A stretch of DNA of 7,283 nucleotides from Candidatus Desantisbacteria bacterium CG1_02_49_89 (lineage in GTDB: Bacteria; Desantisbacteria; UBA1551), in the NCBI GenBank assembly GCA_001871075.1, contig MNUP01000098.1, positions 1 through 7,283 of the forward strand, read 5' to 3'. The notes beneath the pieces are model-generated. The model searched no databases. It had not been told where the DNA came from and worked only from the letters and a program-made list of their open reading frames with translations. The position numbers and the translations under genes were made by a program. Shown here piece after piece: positions 1 to 5,566 of this stretch. Position 1 is the first letter of the stretch, and the number at the start of each line of letters is the position of its first letter.

Positions 1-876
1 AACTACGCGCAGGTCGCCGAAGTAAGCCAATGCTCAACCTCCTACACGGACAACGCCATTACAACAGACCTGATATACTACTGGACCGTGATGGCCAAGA
101 ATTCCTGGGATATGCTGAGCCTGATAAGCGAGGAAGTTGACAACAAAGGAAACCTGGTAATAATGTTGCCCGGTGAAACCCAGACTTACGTGATGCTTCC
201 CAGGAATACGGTAATGCTGCTTGATTCGGCAGATTCAAAAGCAATAGGCATAACAGCGACGCGAACGGGTATCCTGCCGCCGACAGCCGGAGGCCTGGGC
301 GCCATAGTAGGCATATTTGACTTTATACCCTACAGGATCTCTGACGGGGCACAGGTCGGGTTCAACGCTTCTCCCGAAACGCTTGTTATAGCCCTGCATT
401 ACGCGGCGCCGGGCGGACTTCTGGAGAACACAGGTATTTCTCTTGCTGACGCGGCAAAATACATAAGCATCGCTTACTGGAACGGGATACAGTGGACCAG
501 GATCAACGGGACTGTAGACGCGGCAAACCAGAACATAACCGCCATTGTCACACACCTGAGCAGGTTCGCGATAACTGCAACGGATGTTACCTCGTTCAGG
601 GTGCTGGCGGCTGAACCCAACCCGTTCACTCCGCTCAACCCCCCGTATGATAAAGTAACGGTCTCCTTCGCTAATCCTAACAAATACGAGGTTATTTTCA
701 GCATTTACGACCTTACCGGCACCCTGTTCTTCACGAAAACATATACGGCGGGCGAAATAAAGATCGAGTGGGACGGCAAAGACAGGAACGGGAATGTCGG
801 CGAGGACGGCATTTACATTTACCAGTTGCAGTGCGGCACGCAGTCCTATACCGGCACGATGATCCTGGCCAAATAA
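1..876 (+). CDS. C-terminal part of a large extracellular protein with FnIII-like and FlgD-type Ig domains (5' end outside window)
   Basis: The reading frame is open from base 1, so this is the last 291 residues of a longer protein. The GTG/ATG codons at 88-93 are internal. Visible residues 1-45 look like the end of a fibronectin type III domain (IYYWTVMAKNSW followed by SEEV). Residues 48-195 form a beta-rich region ending in YWNGIQW and HLSRFAI, a pattern often seen before C-terminal sorting or Ig domains in surface proteins. Residues 199-291 resemble the FlgD Ig-like fold: EPNPFTP, then IYDLTG, WDGKDRNG and GIYIY, ending in a GTMILAK strand. Such C-termini are found on secreted or cell-surface proteins and resemble type IX secretion C-terminal domains. 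It is not the flagellar hook-cap protein FlgD itself as far as can be seen. The PorV-like gene follows after 61 bases, which suggests a secretion pairing (inference). Substrate and precise role are unknown. Confidence 0.85.
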   Translation, partial: NYAQVAEVSQCSTSYTDNAITTDLIYYWTVMAKNSWDMLSLISEEVDNKGNLVIMLPGETQTYVMLPRNTVMLLDSADSKAIGITATRTGILPPTAGGLGAIVGIFDFIPYRISDGAQVGFNASPETLVIALHYAAPGGLLENTGISLADAAKYISIAYWNGIQWTRINGTVDAANQNITAIVTHLSRFAITATDVTSFRVLAAEPNPFTPLNPPYDKVTVSFANPNKYEVIFSIYDLTGTLFFTKTYTAGEIKIEWDGKDRNGNVGEDGIYIYQLQCGTQSYTGTMILAK

Positions 877-900
877 CGTGTTACGTGTTACGTGTTACGG
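874..900. repeat. Heptad tandem tract, unit ACGTGTT
   Basis: Just over three copies of a 7-bp unit (TAACGTG-TTACGTG-TTACGTG-TTACGG). The first copy begins with the TAA stop codon of the preceding gene, so the tract abuts the coding region with no gap. The same unit recurs at 6842-6858. A close variant lies in the opposite orientation at 986-1018, inside a gene. Confidence 0.8.
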
Positions 901-937
901 GAAATACGGGATATAAAGATCAAGAAAAAGAGGGATA

Positions 938-1918
938 ATGTTCAATAAATATCTCAACAAAATATTCGTGGGCATCTTTATTCTTGCGTTACACGTGACA
1001 CCTTACACGTTACACGTCTGTTATGCGTCATATGAGGACATCGGCTGCGGCGCAAGGCCCCTGGGCATCGGGAACGCGTTCTGCGCCATAGCTGACGACG
1101 CCAATGCATTCCTGTATAACCCCGCCGGGCTTCCGCAGCTTAAAAAACTGCAGGTGAGCGCAATGTACGCCAATCTTTATCCGCTATTAAGCGACAGGTC
1201 CATAATCAGCAACAATTATCTTGCGGTAGCATACCCGATGAAACAGGCGGCTATAGGGGTGGCGTGGTTCAGCCTCGGCGCGGTTTCCGACCCGGAAAGA
1301 TCAAAAGCGCAATACCAGGAAAATACGTACCTGCTGACCTACGCAAGGCAGATGGAACGCTTCTACATAGGGTTCTCGGCCAGGTTCCACTCGAAAGAAT
1401 ACGGCGTGAACGACTGGACAGCCGTAAACCCCGTGTTCACAAGGAAGAAAACCGCGTTCGGCGTGGGCATTGACGCCGCGATGCTTTACAGGACCGAGGA
1501 CAACCTGTTCAAGTTCGGCCTGCTGGTCGCCGACATAAACCAGCCTGACCTCGGCATAGCGTCCCCAAGCCCGGTCCCGATGTCTGCCAGGGCTGGTATC
1601 GCCTATGAATTCGAGCCGGTCTGGGTTTTCAACGACCTGACAGGCGCGGTGGATGTTACCTACCGGGATAATGACGTAAAAGCCCAGGGCGGCATAGAAG
1701 GATGGTTCATTGAAAGGACTGTAGCGGTCAGGATAGGGGGCGGGTTCGGCAGCAATTCCTACGGATTAATATCAATGGGGGCAAGCTACCAGCTTACCGA
1801 GGAACAATACAATAATGATTTCAGGATCGATTACGCCTTCTCCTGCCCGTTAGGAGGCCTGCAGCCGACAGGCGGGACGCACAGGATATCGCTCACAATG
1901 GGATTTGATGTGAAATAA
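938..1918 (+). CDS. PorV/UPF0164-like outer-membrane beta-barrel protein
   Basis: 326 residues. The N-terminus (MFNKYLNKIFVGIFILAL, then a polar stretch, then CYA before SYED) is a signal peptide with likely cleavage near residue 30. Residues 38-65 carry the signature of the PorV/PorQ/UPF0164 family: GARPLGIGNAF, then a DDANAF stretch and YNPAGL. The rest consists of alternating amphipathic strands with turns, as expected for a 14-stranded FadL-like barrel, and the length is close to the family's usual 300-400. PorV proteins act in type IX secretion as shuttles that carry cargo bearing C-terminal Ig-like signals; many uncultivated phyla have homologues of unproven function. The upstream gene ends in such a domain. 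The start is ATG with GAGGG at 930-934, a rather close spacing of 3 bases. Oddity: codons 17-27 consist of a heptad repeat tract (986-1018). Alternatively it could be a general FadL-like porin. Confidence 0.8.
   Translation: MFNKYLNKIFVGIFILALHVTPYTLHVCYASYEDIGCGARPLGIGNAFCAIADDANAFLYNPAGLPQLKKLQVSAMYANLYPLLSDRSIISNNYLAVAYPMKQAAIGVAWFSLGAVSDPERSKAQYQENTYLLTYARQMERFYIGFSARFHSKEYGVNDWTAVNPVFTRKKTAFGVGIDAAMLYRTEDNLFKFGLLVADINQPDLGIASPSPVPMSARAGIAYEFEPVWVFNDLTGAVDVTYRDNDVKAQGGIEGWFIERTVAVRIGGGFGSNSYGLISMGASYQLTEEQYNNDFRIDYAFSCPLGGLQPTGGTHRISLTMGFDVK
986..1018. repeat. Antisense ACGTGTA heptad tract inside signal-peptide codons
   Basis: Read on the minus strand this stretch is ACGTGTA-ACGTGTA-AGGTGTC-ACGTGTA-ACGC, a 7-bp tandem tract of the same type as the intergenic one at 874-900. 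Read as the plus-strand gene it encodes residues 17-27, where the tripeptide LHV appears twice exactly 7 residues (21 bases) apart. That is the protein periodicity expected when a 7-bp repeat is translated. Confidence 0.8.
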
Positions 1919-1980
1919 CTTGTAGCTCATGGCTCATGGCTTTTTGGCTTAAAAAACAAAATTAAGAGCTCAAAATTAAG
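1919..1980. repeat. Short tandem repeats, units GGCTCAT and a 14-bp CAAAATTAAG unit
   Basis: Immediately after the stop codon come AGCTCAT-GGCTCAT-GGC (about 1925-1940) in 7-bp steps. A 10-base word, CAAAATTAAG, follows twice at 1957 and 1971, spaced 14 bp (two heptads). No coding potential or strong hairpin is evident. Confidence 0.65.
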
Positions 1981-2008
1981 TTCAGTATTATCAATAAATC
2001 TTGAAGCA

Positions 2009-2107
2009 TTAACTTTTACATTTTGCATTTTAACTTTTGACTTGTATCTATTTCCCGGATCCTTCACTTTTGCATTTTACACTTTGCACTTTGCATTTTG
2101 ACTTGTA
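2009..2107. repeat. Two T-rich heptad tracts, unit TTGCATT/TTGCACT
   Basis: Tract A (2009-2047) reads TTAACTT-TTACATT-TTGCATT-TTAACTT-TTGACTT-GTAT. Tract B (about 2064-2107) reads TTGCATT-TTACACT-TTGCACT-TTGCATT-TTGACTT-GTAT. Both are 7-bp periodic and both finish with the same word, TTGACTTGTAT, as if they were two copies of one element. A short non-repetitive piece containing CCCGGATCC separates them. Tract B ends 26 bases before the fliF-like start codon, so these fill the leader of the flagellar group. Confidence 0.8.
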
Positions 2108-2133
2108 TTTTGTAACCAACATAGGAGTATTGC

Positions 2134-3303
2134 ATGGCTGAACCTATTCTATCCAAATTTAAACTGCCTCCGACTAAACTTTCAAGGCCTATAATAATAA
2201 TTATTATATGCGTGGCTGTTGCTGTTTTTGGCTTTATTTTCATCAGGAACGTGAGCCGGCTCGCGTCAAACAAGATCACGCAGCAGATGAAATACAGCGA
2301 AACAAACAAAGGCATCCAGATGCCTGACGTCCCGGGGTACCAGAAACTGGCGATAGAAAAAGAAATGGAAAGAAGGGTCCAGAATATAATGGACGAGATC
2401 GTCGGGCCCCAGAAATCCATCGTCAGGGTGACAGTTGACCTCACGCCTATGATCCAGGACAAGGAAGAGGTCCACACCCCAAGGCCCATATCTACTACGA
2501 AAGAGGAAAAATACACGGTTTCCTCCGAAAGAGGAACTGAAGACAAAGCCGCGGAGGAACCTGCGGGAACCGCTGCCAAGAAAGAAAACCTGCCGGGAGT
2601 CTTTGATGACGTGGAAGACCAGATAAGAGCAAGGGGCGGGGAGGAATATTTTCTGTATCCGGGTTATCCGTCCGTGGGGGACCTTGAAGCAAAACCCATG
2701 GGCCGCGCTCCGATGGGAAGTAACCAGGAAAAATCAGGAACGAAATCAGTAAGAGAAGCGTCATCCACCGACTATGCCCTGGATAAGAAAATAACGGAAA
2801 GGACCACGCCGGCGGGAACAATAGACAGGATAAGCGTGCTGGCGCTTGTTGACGTGAACTGGATCAAGACCTTCACCGGAAGGACGATCCAGAGGAAAAG
2901 GTCAGAAAAGGAATTAGACCAGATAAAAACACTGATAACAGACGCGATCGGGTTCAGCGAGGACAGGGGGGACACGATAATAATGCAGAACGTCGCCTTC
3001 CTGGGAGCAAGGCCCAAGGTCGAAATGATGGAAAGGATCACGACCGGGATAACCGTCCTGATACTGCTGCCGCTTATTTATTTTATCGTGAAAACAACGC
3101 TCACATTCCTGAAGCGCAGGGCTGAAATAAGGCAGGAAATGATCGAGAAAATGCAACAGGAAGAAGAAGCGGAGAAAGAAAGGAAAATAAAGGAAGAAAA
3201 GGAACTGAGGGAAAGGATACAGATGCACCAGGAGCAGGTGTTCACCATCGGCAGGACGCATCCCGACATTTGCGCGCGTATTATTCGAAACTGGCTTACT
3301 TAA
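2134..3303 (+). CDS. fliF: Shortened FliF-like MS-ring protein lacking RBM1 and RBM2
   Basis: 389 residues; typical FliF has about 500-570. FliF forms the inner-membrane MS ring on which FliG sits. Residues 20-40 are a first membrane helix. Only about 28 residues later comes the segment that normally follows RBM2 (YQKLAIEKEMERRVQ, residues 69-83, then IVGP at 89-92). Residues 94-292 correspond to the RBM3/beta-collar domain, including STDYALDK (211-218) and the family hallmark GFSEDRGD (273-280). Residues 304-320 are the second membrane helix. Residues 326-368 are a charged coiled coil, and 376-389 (THPDICARIIRNWLT) are the FliG-binding tail. The RBM1 and RBM2 domains, normally about 200 residues between the first helix and RBM3, are absent while the frame stays intact. 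The start is supported by AGGAG at 2123-2127. The next two genes are a copy of this tail and fliG. The family call is firm; the missing domains are judged by eye. Confidence 0.88.
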   Translation: MAEPILSKFKLPPTKLSRPIIIIIICVAVAVFGFIFIRNVSRLASNKITQQMKYSETNKGIQMPDVPGYQKLAIEKEMERRVQNIMDEIVGPQKSIVRVTVDLTPMIQDKEEVHTPRPISTTKEEKYTVSSERGTEDKAAEEPAGTAAKKENLPGVFDDVEDQIRARGGEEYFLYPGYPSVGDLEAKPMGRAPMGSNQEKSGTKSVREASSTDYALDKKITERTTPAGTIDRISVLALVDVNWIKTFTGRTIQRKRSEKELDQIKTLITDAIGFSEDRGDTIIMQNVAFLGARPKVEMMERITTGITVLILLPLIYFIVKTTLTFLKRRAEIRQEMIEKMQQEEEAEKERKIKEEKELRERIQMHQEQVFTIGRTHPDICARIIRNWLT

Positions 3304-3308
3304 AAAAC

Positions 3309-3406
3309 AATTATGAGTTATGAATGATGAATTATGAATTAAAGGCATGGAATTTTATCTAAATTTAACTTCCTTGCAGTTGATTCATAACTCATAATTC
3401 ATAATT
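3309..3406. repeat. ATGAATT heptad tracts forming a 17-bp inverted repeat
   Basis: The left tract (3311-3342) is built of TTATGAG-TTATGAA-TGATGAA-TTATGAA units. The right tract (3383-3406) is the same family inverted (TTCATAA, CTCATAA, TTCATAA). Bases 3309-3325 and 3383-3399 are perfect reverse complements (17 bp) around a 57-base spacer, so RNA from this gap could fold into a long A+U-rich stem. The gap lies between the fliF-like gene and the small tail gene. There is no typical GC-rich terminator. Confidence 0.8.
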
Positions 3407-3439
3407 TTATTTGTATTTAAAAGGAAGGAGCAAAAGCAA

Positions 3440-3697
3440 ATGACTGGATTTACATTACTTATATTAGTATCTATTGGAGCAATAGCCGGGATCACTTATC
3501 TGGTCATAAGAATGAACGCGTCTTCCTCTGAAAAAAAGGCGGTGCGCGCCGCCGAAAAGAGAAAGACTGACACCGAGGAAAGGGAAAAGCAGGAAAAAAT
3601 GCGCATTGAAATGCAGATGCACCAGGAAGAAGCGCTCGCGATGGCGAAGAACAATCCTGAGCTGGTCGCGCGGGTAGTGCGCAACTGGCTTACTTGA
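3440..3697 (+). CDS. Mini-FliF: membrane helix plus FliF-type FliG-binding tail only
   Basis: 85 residues. Residues 2-25 are a membrane helix, 30-65 a charged coiled-coil segment, and 72-85 (NNPELVARVVRNWLT) match the C-terminal FliG-binding motif of FliF. It aligns end to end with the last 86 residues of the upstream FliF-like protein: TGFTLLIL against TGITVLIL at the helix, QMHQEE against QMHQEQ in the coil, and ARVVRNWLT against ARIIRNWLT at the end. The ring-forming domains are entirely missing. The start has a strong Shine-Dalgarno, AAGGAAGGAG at 3421-3430, identical to that of the FliM-like gene. It lies between fliF and fliG and is flanked by near-identical intergenic blocks, which suggests origin by tandem duplication of the fliF 3' end (inference). 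It probably sits in the inner membrane and presents an extra FliG-binding tail. FliO and FliL, also small single-helix flagellar proteins, do not carry this tail. Confidence 0.85.
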   Translation: MTGFTLLILVSIGAIAGITYLVIRMNASSSEKKAVRAAEKRKTDTEEREKQEKMRIEMQMHQEEALAMAKNNPELVARVVRNWLT

Positions 3698-3706
3698 AAA
3701 ATATAT

Positions 3707-3803
3707 TTATGAGTTATGAATGATGAATTATGAATTAACCGCAAGGATGTTTATTTAAATAGAAATTCCTTCACTCATAACTCATAATTCATAACTCATA
3801 ATT
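3707..3803. repeat. Second ATGAATT heptad block, inverted repeat abutting the fliG ribosome-binding site
   Basis: The 32 bases at 3707-3738 are identical to 3311-3342 in the preceding gap. The inverted tract at 3773-3803 is built of CTCATAA/TTCATAA heptads. Bases 3707-3721 and 3787-3801 are perfect reverse complements (15 bp). The right arm ends 2 bases before the AAGGAG at 3804-3809 used by fliG. The spacers of the two gaps also look related (TTTAT.TAAAT and a later TTCCTT in both). Confidence 0.8.
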
Positions 3804-3820
3804 AAGGAGAGGGAGGAACA

Positions 3821-4825
3821 ATGGCGGAAGAACAGGAAGTTAAAACTTTGACGGCGGAAACGCTGTCGGGAGGCCAGAAAGCGGCGATACTTCTTATAGC
3901 GCTTGGGCCTGAAATATCCACGGAAGTCTATAAGCACATGGGCGAGGCGCAGATACGCCAGCTCACAAGGGAAATAGCGGGGCTCAGGCAGGTCACCAAG
4001 GATATAAGGGAAGCGGTATTCGAGGAATTCTACCAGAAAGCCATGGGCCTTGACTACATAAAGGGAAGCTCTGAGGACGCGCTGGACTTCCTCAAACGGA
4101 CCTTCGGGGACGAGAAAGCCGCCGAGTTCATGGAAGAGGTAAAAACAGCCGAGGATGGCGGCCCGGGGCTTTTTGATTTCCTGAAAAACCTCGGAACTGA
4201 TTTCCTTTACGAAGAACACCCGCAGGTCGCGGCCCTGGTGTTGTCGCACATGACACCCGAATGGGTCTCCTCAATAGTCTCAGCCGCGCCGCCGGCGTTC
4301 CAGGCAGACGTGCCCGAAAGAATGGCGACGATGGGCGAGGTAATGCCTGATGTGATAAAGGAAATAAGGGACCTGCTGCGCAAAAAGATGTCTTCCGCGA
4401 CAAAAAAGGAAGCTACGTCCAAGAACAGGCTCAGTTTCCTCGCGAAGATGGTGGAAGGCGACGGCGGTGACAGGGTCCTGGAAGGCTTAAGGCAAAAAGA
4501 CCCGAAGCTTGCGGAAGAAGTAAGGGGGCTGGTATTCCTTTTTGAGGACGTGGTTACCATTGAAGATGAATCTCTGCAGCTCGCGCTGGGAAAAGTGGGG
4601 GTAGAGGACCTTGTTATGGCGCTCAAGGGCGCGACGAAGGAAATAAAGGACAAGATATTCAAGAACGTCTCCGGAAGGCTGCGTTCCATACTGAACGAAG
4701 AGCTCGAATACAAGAAGGAATCCCGCAAGGCGGATGTGGACAAGGCGCAGCGGAAGCTCGTCAACATACTGCGCGAGCTGGACAAGTCCGGAGATATCAT
4801 ACTTAAAAAAACAGAAACAGTCTGA
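3821..4825 (+). CDS. fliG: Flagellar motor switch protein FliG
   Basis: 334 residues, full length for the family. FliG couples the MS ring (FliF tail) to FliM and receives torque from the MotA stator on the cytoplasmic face. The N-domain starts with SGGQKAAILLIALG (16-29). The middle domain has the EHPQ motif at 132-135, which with its surroundings binds FliM. The C-domain has ALKGATKE (267-274) and the DVDKAQRKLVNILREL helix near the end. Aligned by eye to E. coli FliG, the charged torque residues are kept: K269 (K264), R286 (R281), E293 and E294 (D288, D289) and R302 (R297). The usual GPV before the last arginine is replaced by KES (299-301). The start is supported by AAGGAG at 3804-3809 and GGAGG at 3812-3816. 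The upstream neighbours supply two FliF-type tails and the downstream neighbour is FliM-like, consistent with one switch-complex unit. Confidence 0.96.
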   Translation: MAEEQEVKTLTAETLSGGQKAAILLIALGPEISTEVYKHMGEAQIRQLTREIAGLRQVTKDIREAVFEEFYQKAMGLDYIKGSSEDALDFLKRTFGDEKAAEFMEEVKTAEDGGPGLFDFLKNLGTDFLYEEHPQVAALVLSHMTPEWVSSIVSAAPPAFQADVPERMATMGEVMPDVIKEIRDLLRKKMSSATKKEATSKNRLSFLAKMVEGDGGDRVLEGLRQKDPKLAEEVRGLVFLFEDVVTIEDESLQLALGKVGVEDLVMALKGATKEIKDKIFKNVSGRLRSILNEELEYKKESRKADVDKAQRKLVNILRELDKSGDIILKKTETV

Positions 4826-4829
4826 TAAT

Positions 4830-4897
4830 AGTAACAAGTAACAAGTGTCAAGTATCAAGTTTGAAACTGGCCACTGGAAACTGGCCACTGGAAACTG
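4830..4897. repeat. Composite heptad tract: AGTAACA units followed by ACTGGCC/ACTGGAA units
   Basis: It begins 5 bases after the fliG stop. The first part (4830-4862) steps through AGTAACA, AGTGTCA, AGTATCA and AGTTTG. The second part (4866-4897) is a clean alternation ACTGGCC-ACTGGAA-ACTGGCC-ACTGGAA-ACTG. Both have a 7-bp period. The same two-part arrangement in the same order occurs at 7222-7283. Confidence 0.85.
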
Positions 4898-4905
4898 TAG
4901 TTCAA

Positions 4906-4913
4906 GGAAGGAG
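4906..4913 (+). promoter_or_regulatory. Shine-Dalgarno that fixes the FliM-like start
   Basis: GGAAGGAG lies 7 bases before the ATG at 4921. This chooses 4921 over the in-frame TTG at 4861, which would read the ACTGG repeat tract as protein. Confidence 0.85.
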
Positions 4914-4920
4914 TGAAGCC

Positions 4921-5493
4921 ATGGCTGAATTGACAAATGAGCAGAAGGGCGTCCTTAAGGATCTTCTTACAAACCTTGGCGGAAGAACAAGCGAGTCTTT
5001 CTCGAAGGTCGCTAAAAGAAGGGTAGAGGTTAAATACACCAAGTGGGAAATAGAGGATTACCAAAAATTCATCGAATACCTCCCGCACTTCACCGCGATA
5101 GGGATATTCGGGACCGAACTGTCCAAGGACCAGATACTTATTGACGCGCATCCGTCTTTGTCCTACTACCTGCTGGACAAGCTGCTGGGCGGGAAAGGGG
5201 AAGCCGGGATTATCGAAGGAAAGAAAATGACAGAGATAGAAAGGGTGCTTTTCCAGGATTTTGTTTTCGCGGGACTTACGCAATCCTGGGAAGAAGGCTG
5301 GGAAAACATCACGGGGCTGCAGCTCAAAATGAGCCTTATAAGGGTTGAGAGCGACCCGTTCCTTACCAGAAGGATGGACGGCAAATTCGTGCACGCCTTT
5401 ATGGAATGCCAGTTCGAAAAAGGCAAGGAAGAAATAAACGTCTGCATCCCGCACAAAGTCGCGGAGATGATCGGCGCCGCCCCGCAAGCATAA
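4921..5493 (+). CDS. fliM: FliM-like switch protein reduced to the middle (CheC-like) domain
   Basis: 190 residues from the ATG chosen by its Shine-Dalgarno; full FliM is about 330. The whole chain matches the FliM middle domain. Residues 5-60 are the opening helix and strand, 76-93 contain the pseudo-twofold motif HPSL and the GGKG loop (90-93) that contacts FliG, 103-107 (MTEIE) begin the second long helix, 139-147 are LIRVESDPF, and 173-184 (NVCIPHKVAEMI) form the closing strand and helix. The N-terminal CheY-P-binding peptide (normally an EIDALL-like motif) is absent. The C-terminal SPOA/FliN-like domain that assembles the C ring is also absent, and the stop is followed by repeat DNA. The CheC phosphatase motif is not evident, so FliM is preferred over CheC. 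It follows fliG by 95 bases. It would bind the FliG middle domain, but how it joins FliN is unclear. I cannot tell whether the missing parts are encoded elsewhere. Confidence 0.85.
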   Translation: MAELTNEQKGVLKDLLTNLGGRTSESFSKVAKRRVEVKYTKWEIEDYQKFIEYLPHFTAIGIFGTELSKDQILIDAHPSLSYYLLDKLLGGKGEAGIIEGKKMTEIERVLFQDFVFAGLTQSWEEGWENITGLQLKMSLIRVESDPFLTRRMDGKFVHAFMECQFEKGKEEINVCIPHKVAEMIGAAPQA

Positions 5494-5504
5494 AATCCGT
5501 CGAG

Positions 5505-5551
5505 CGTCGTAGGTCGTACGTAAATACCGTCATACGTCGTAGGTCGTACGT
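5505..5551. repeat. Paired ACGTCGT heptad tracts
   Basis: A 17-base word built of CGTCGTA-GGTCGTA-CGT occurs at 5505-5521 and again at 5535-5551, 30 bp apart. Internally each copy is 7-bp periodic. It lies 12 bases after the FliM-like stop codon. Confidence 0.8.
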
Positions 5552-5566
5552 TTTAAGATTATGTGT

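Noticed and set aside
88-93. GTG/ATG as the start of the first gene
   Set aside because: The frame is open to base 1, the FnIII-like sequence continues upstream through these codons, and no Shine-Dalgarno precedes them.
874-900. CRISPR-like array
   Set aside because: Repeats are 7 bp, contiguous and without unique spacers; none of the tracts in the window has repeat-spacer structure.
912-917. TATAAA as a -10 box before the PorV-like gene
   Set aside because: No matching -35 is present at 16-18 bases upstream, where the heptad tract lies.
2098-2127. TTGACT as a -35 box before fliF
   Set aside because: The word is the last unit of a heptad tract, also present at 2036, and no -10 hexamer lies at a proper distance before the ribosome-binding site.
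2064-2579. Minus-strand frame of 171 codons opposite fliF
   Set aside because: Its end is read from the repeat tract (peptide MQSAKCKMQK) and the rest is the shadow of the fliF-like gene, with no recognisable domain.
4207-4851. Minus-strand frame of 214 codons opposite fliG
   Set aside because: Serine-rich low-complexity translation typical of an antisense shadow; the plus strand is a clear fliG.
4861-4920. In-frame TTG start 20 codons upstream of the FliM-like gene
   Set aside because: It would translate the ACTGG heptad tract (peptide LATGNWPLET). The GGAAGGAG at 4906-4913 points to the ATG at 4921, where FliM similarity begins.
4855-5487. Minus-strand frame of 210 codons opposite the FliM-like gene
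   Set aside because: It mirrors the FliM-like frame codon for codon and includes the repeat tract; there is no independent support.
4921-5493. CheC phosphatase instead of FliM
   Set aside because: The CheC active-site pattern is not evident, while the FliM features GGKG, MTEIE and LIRVESDPF are present and the gene follows fliG.
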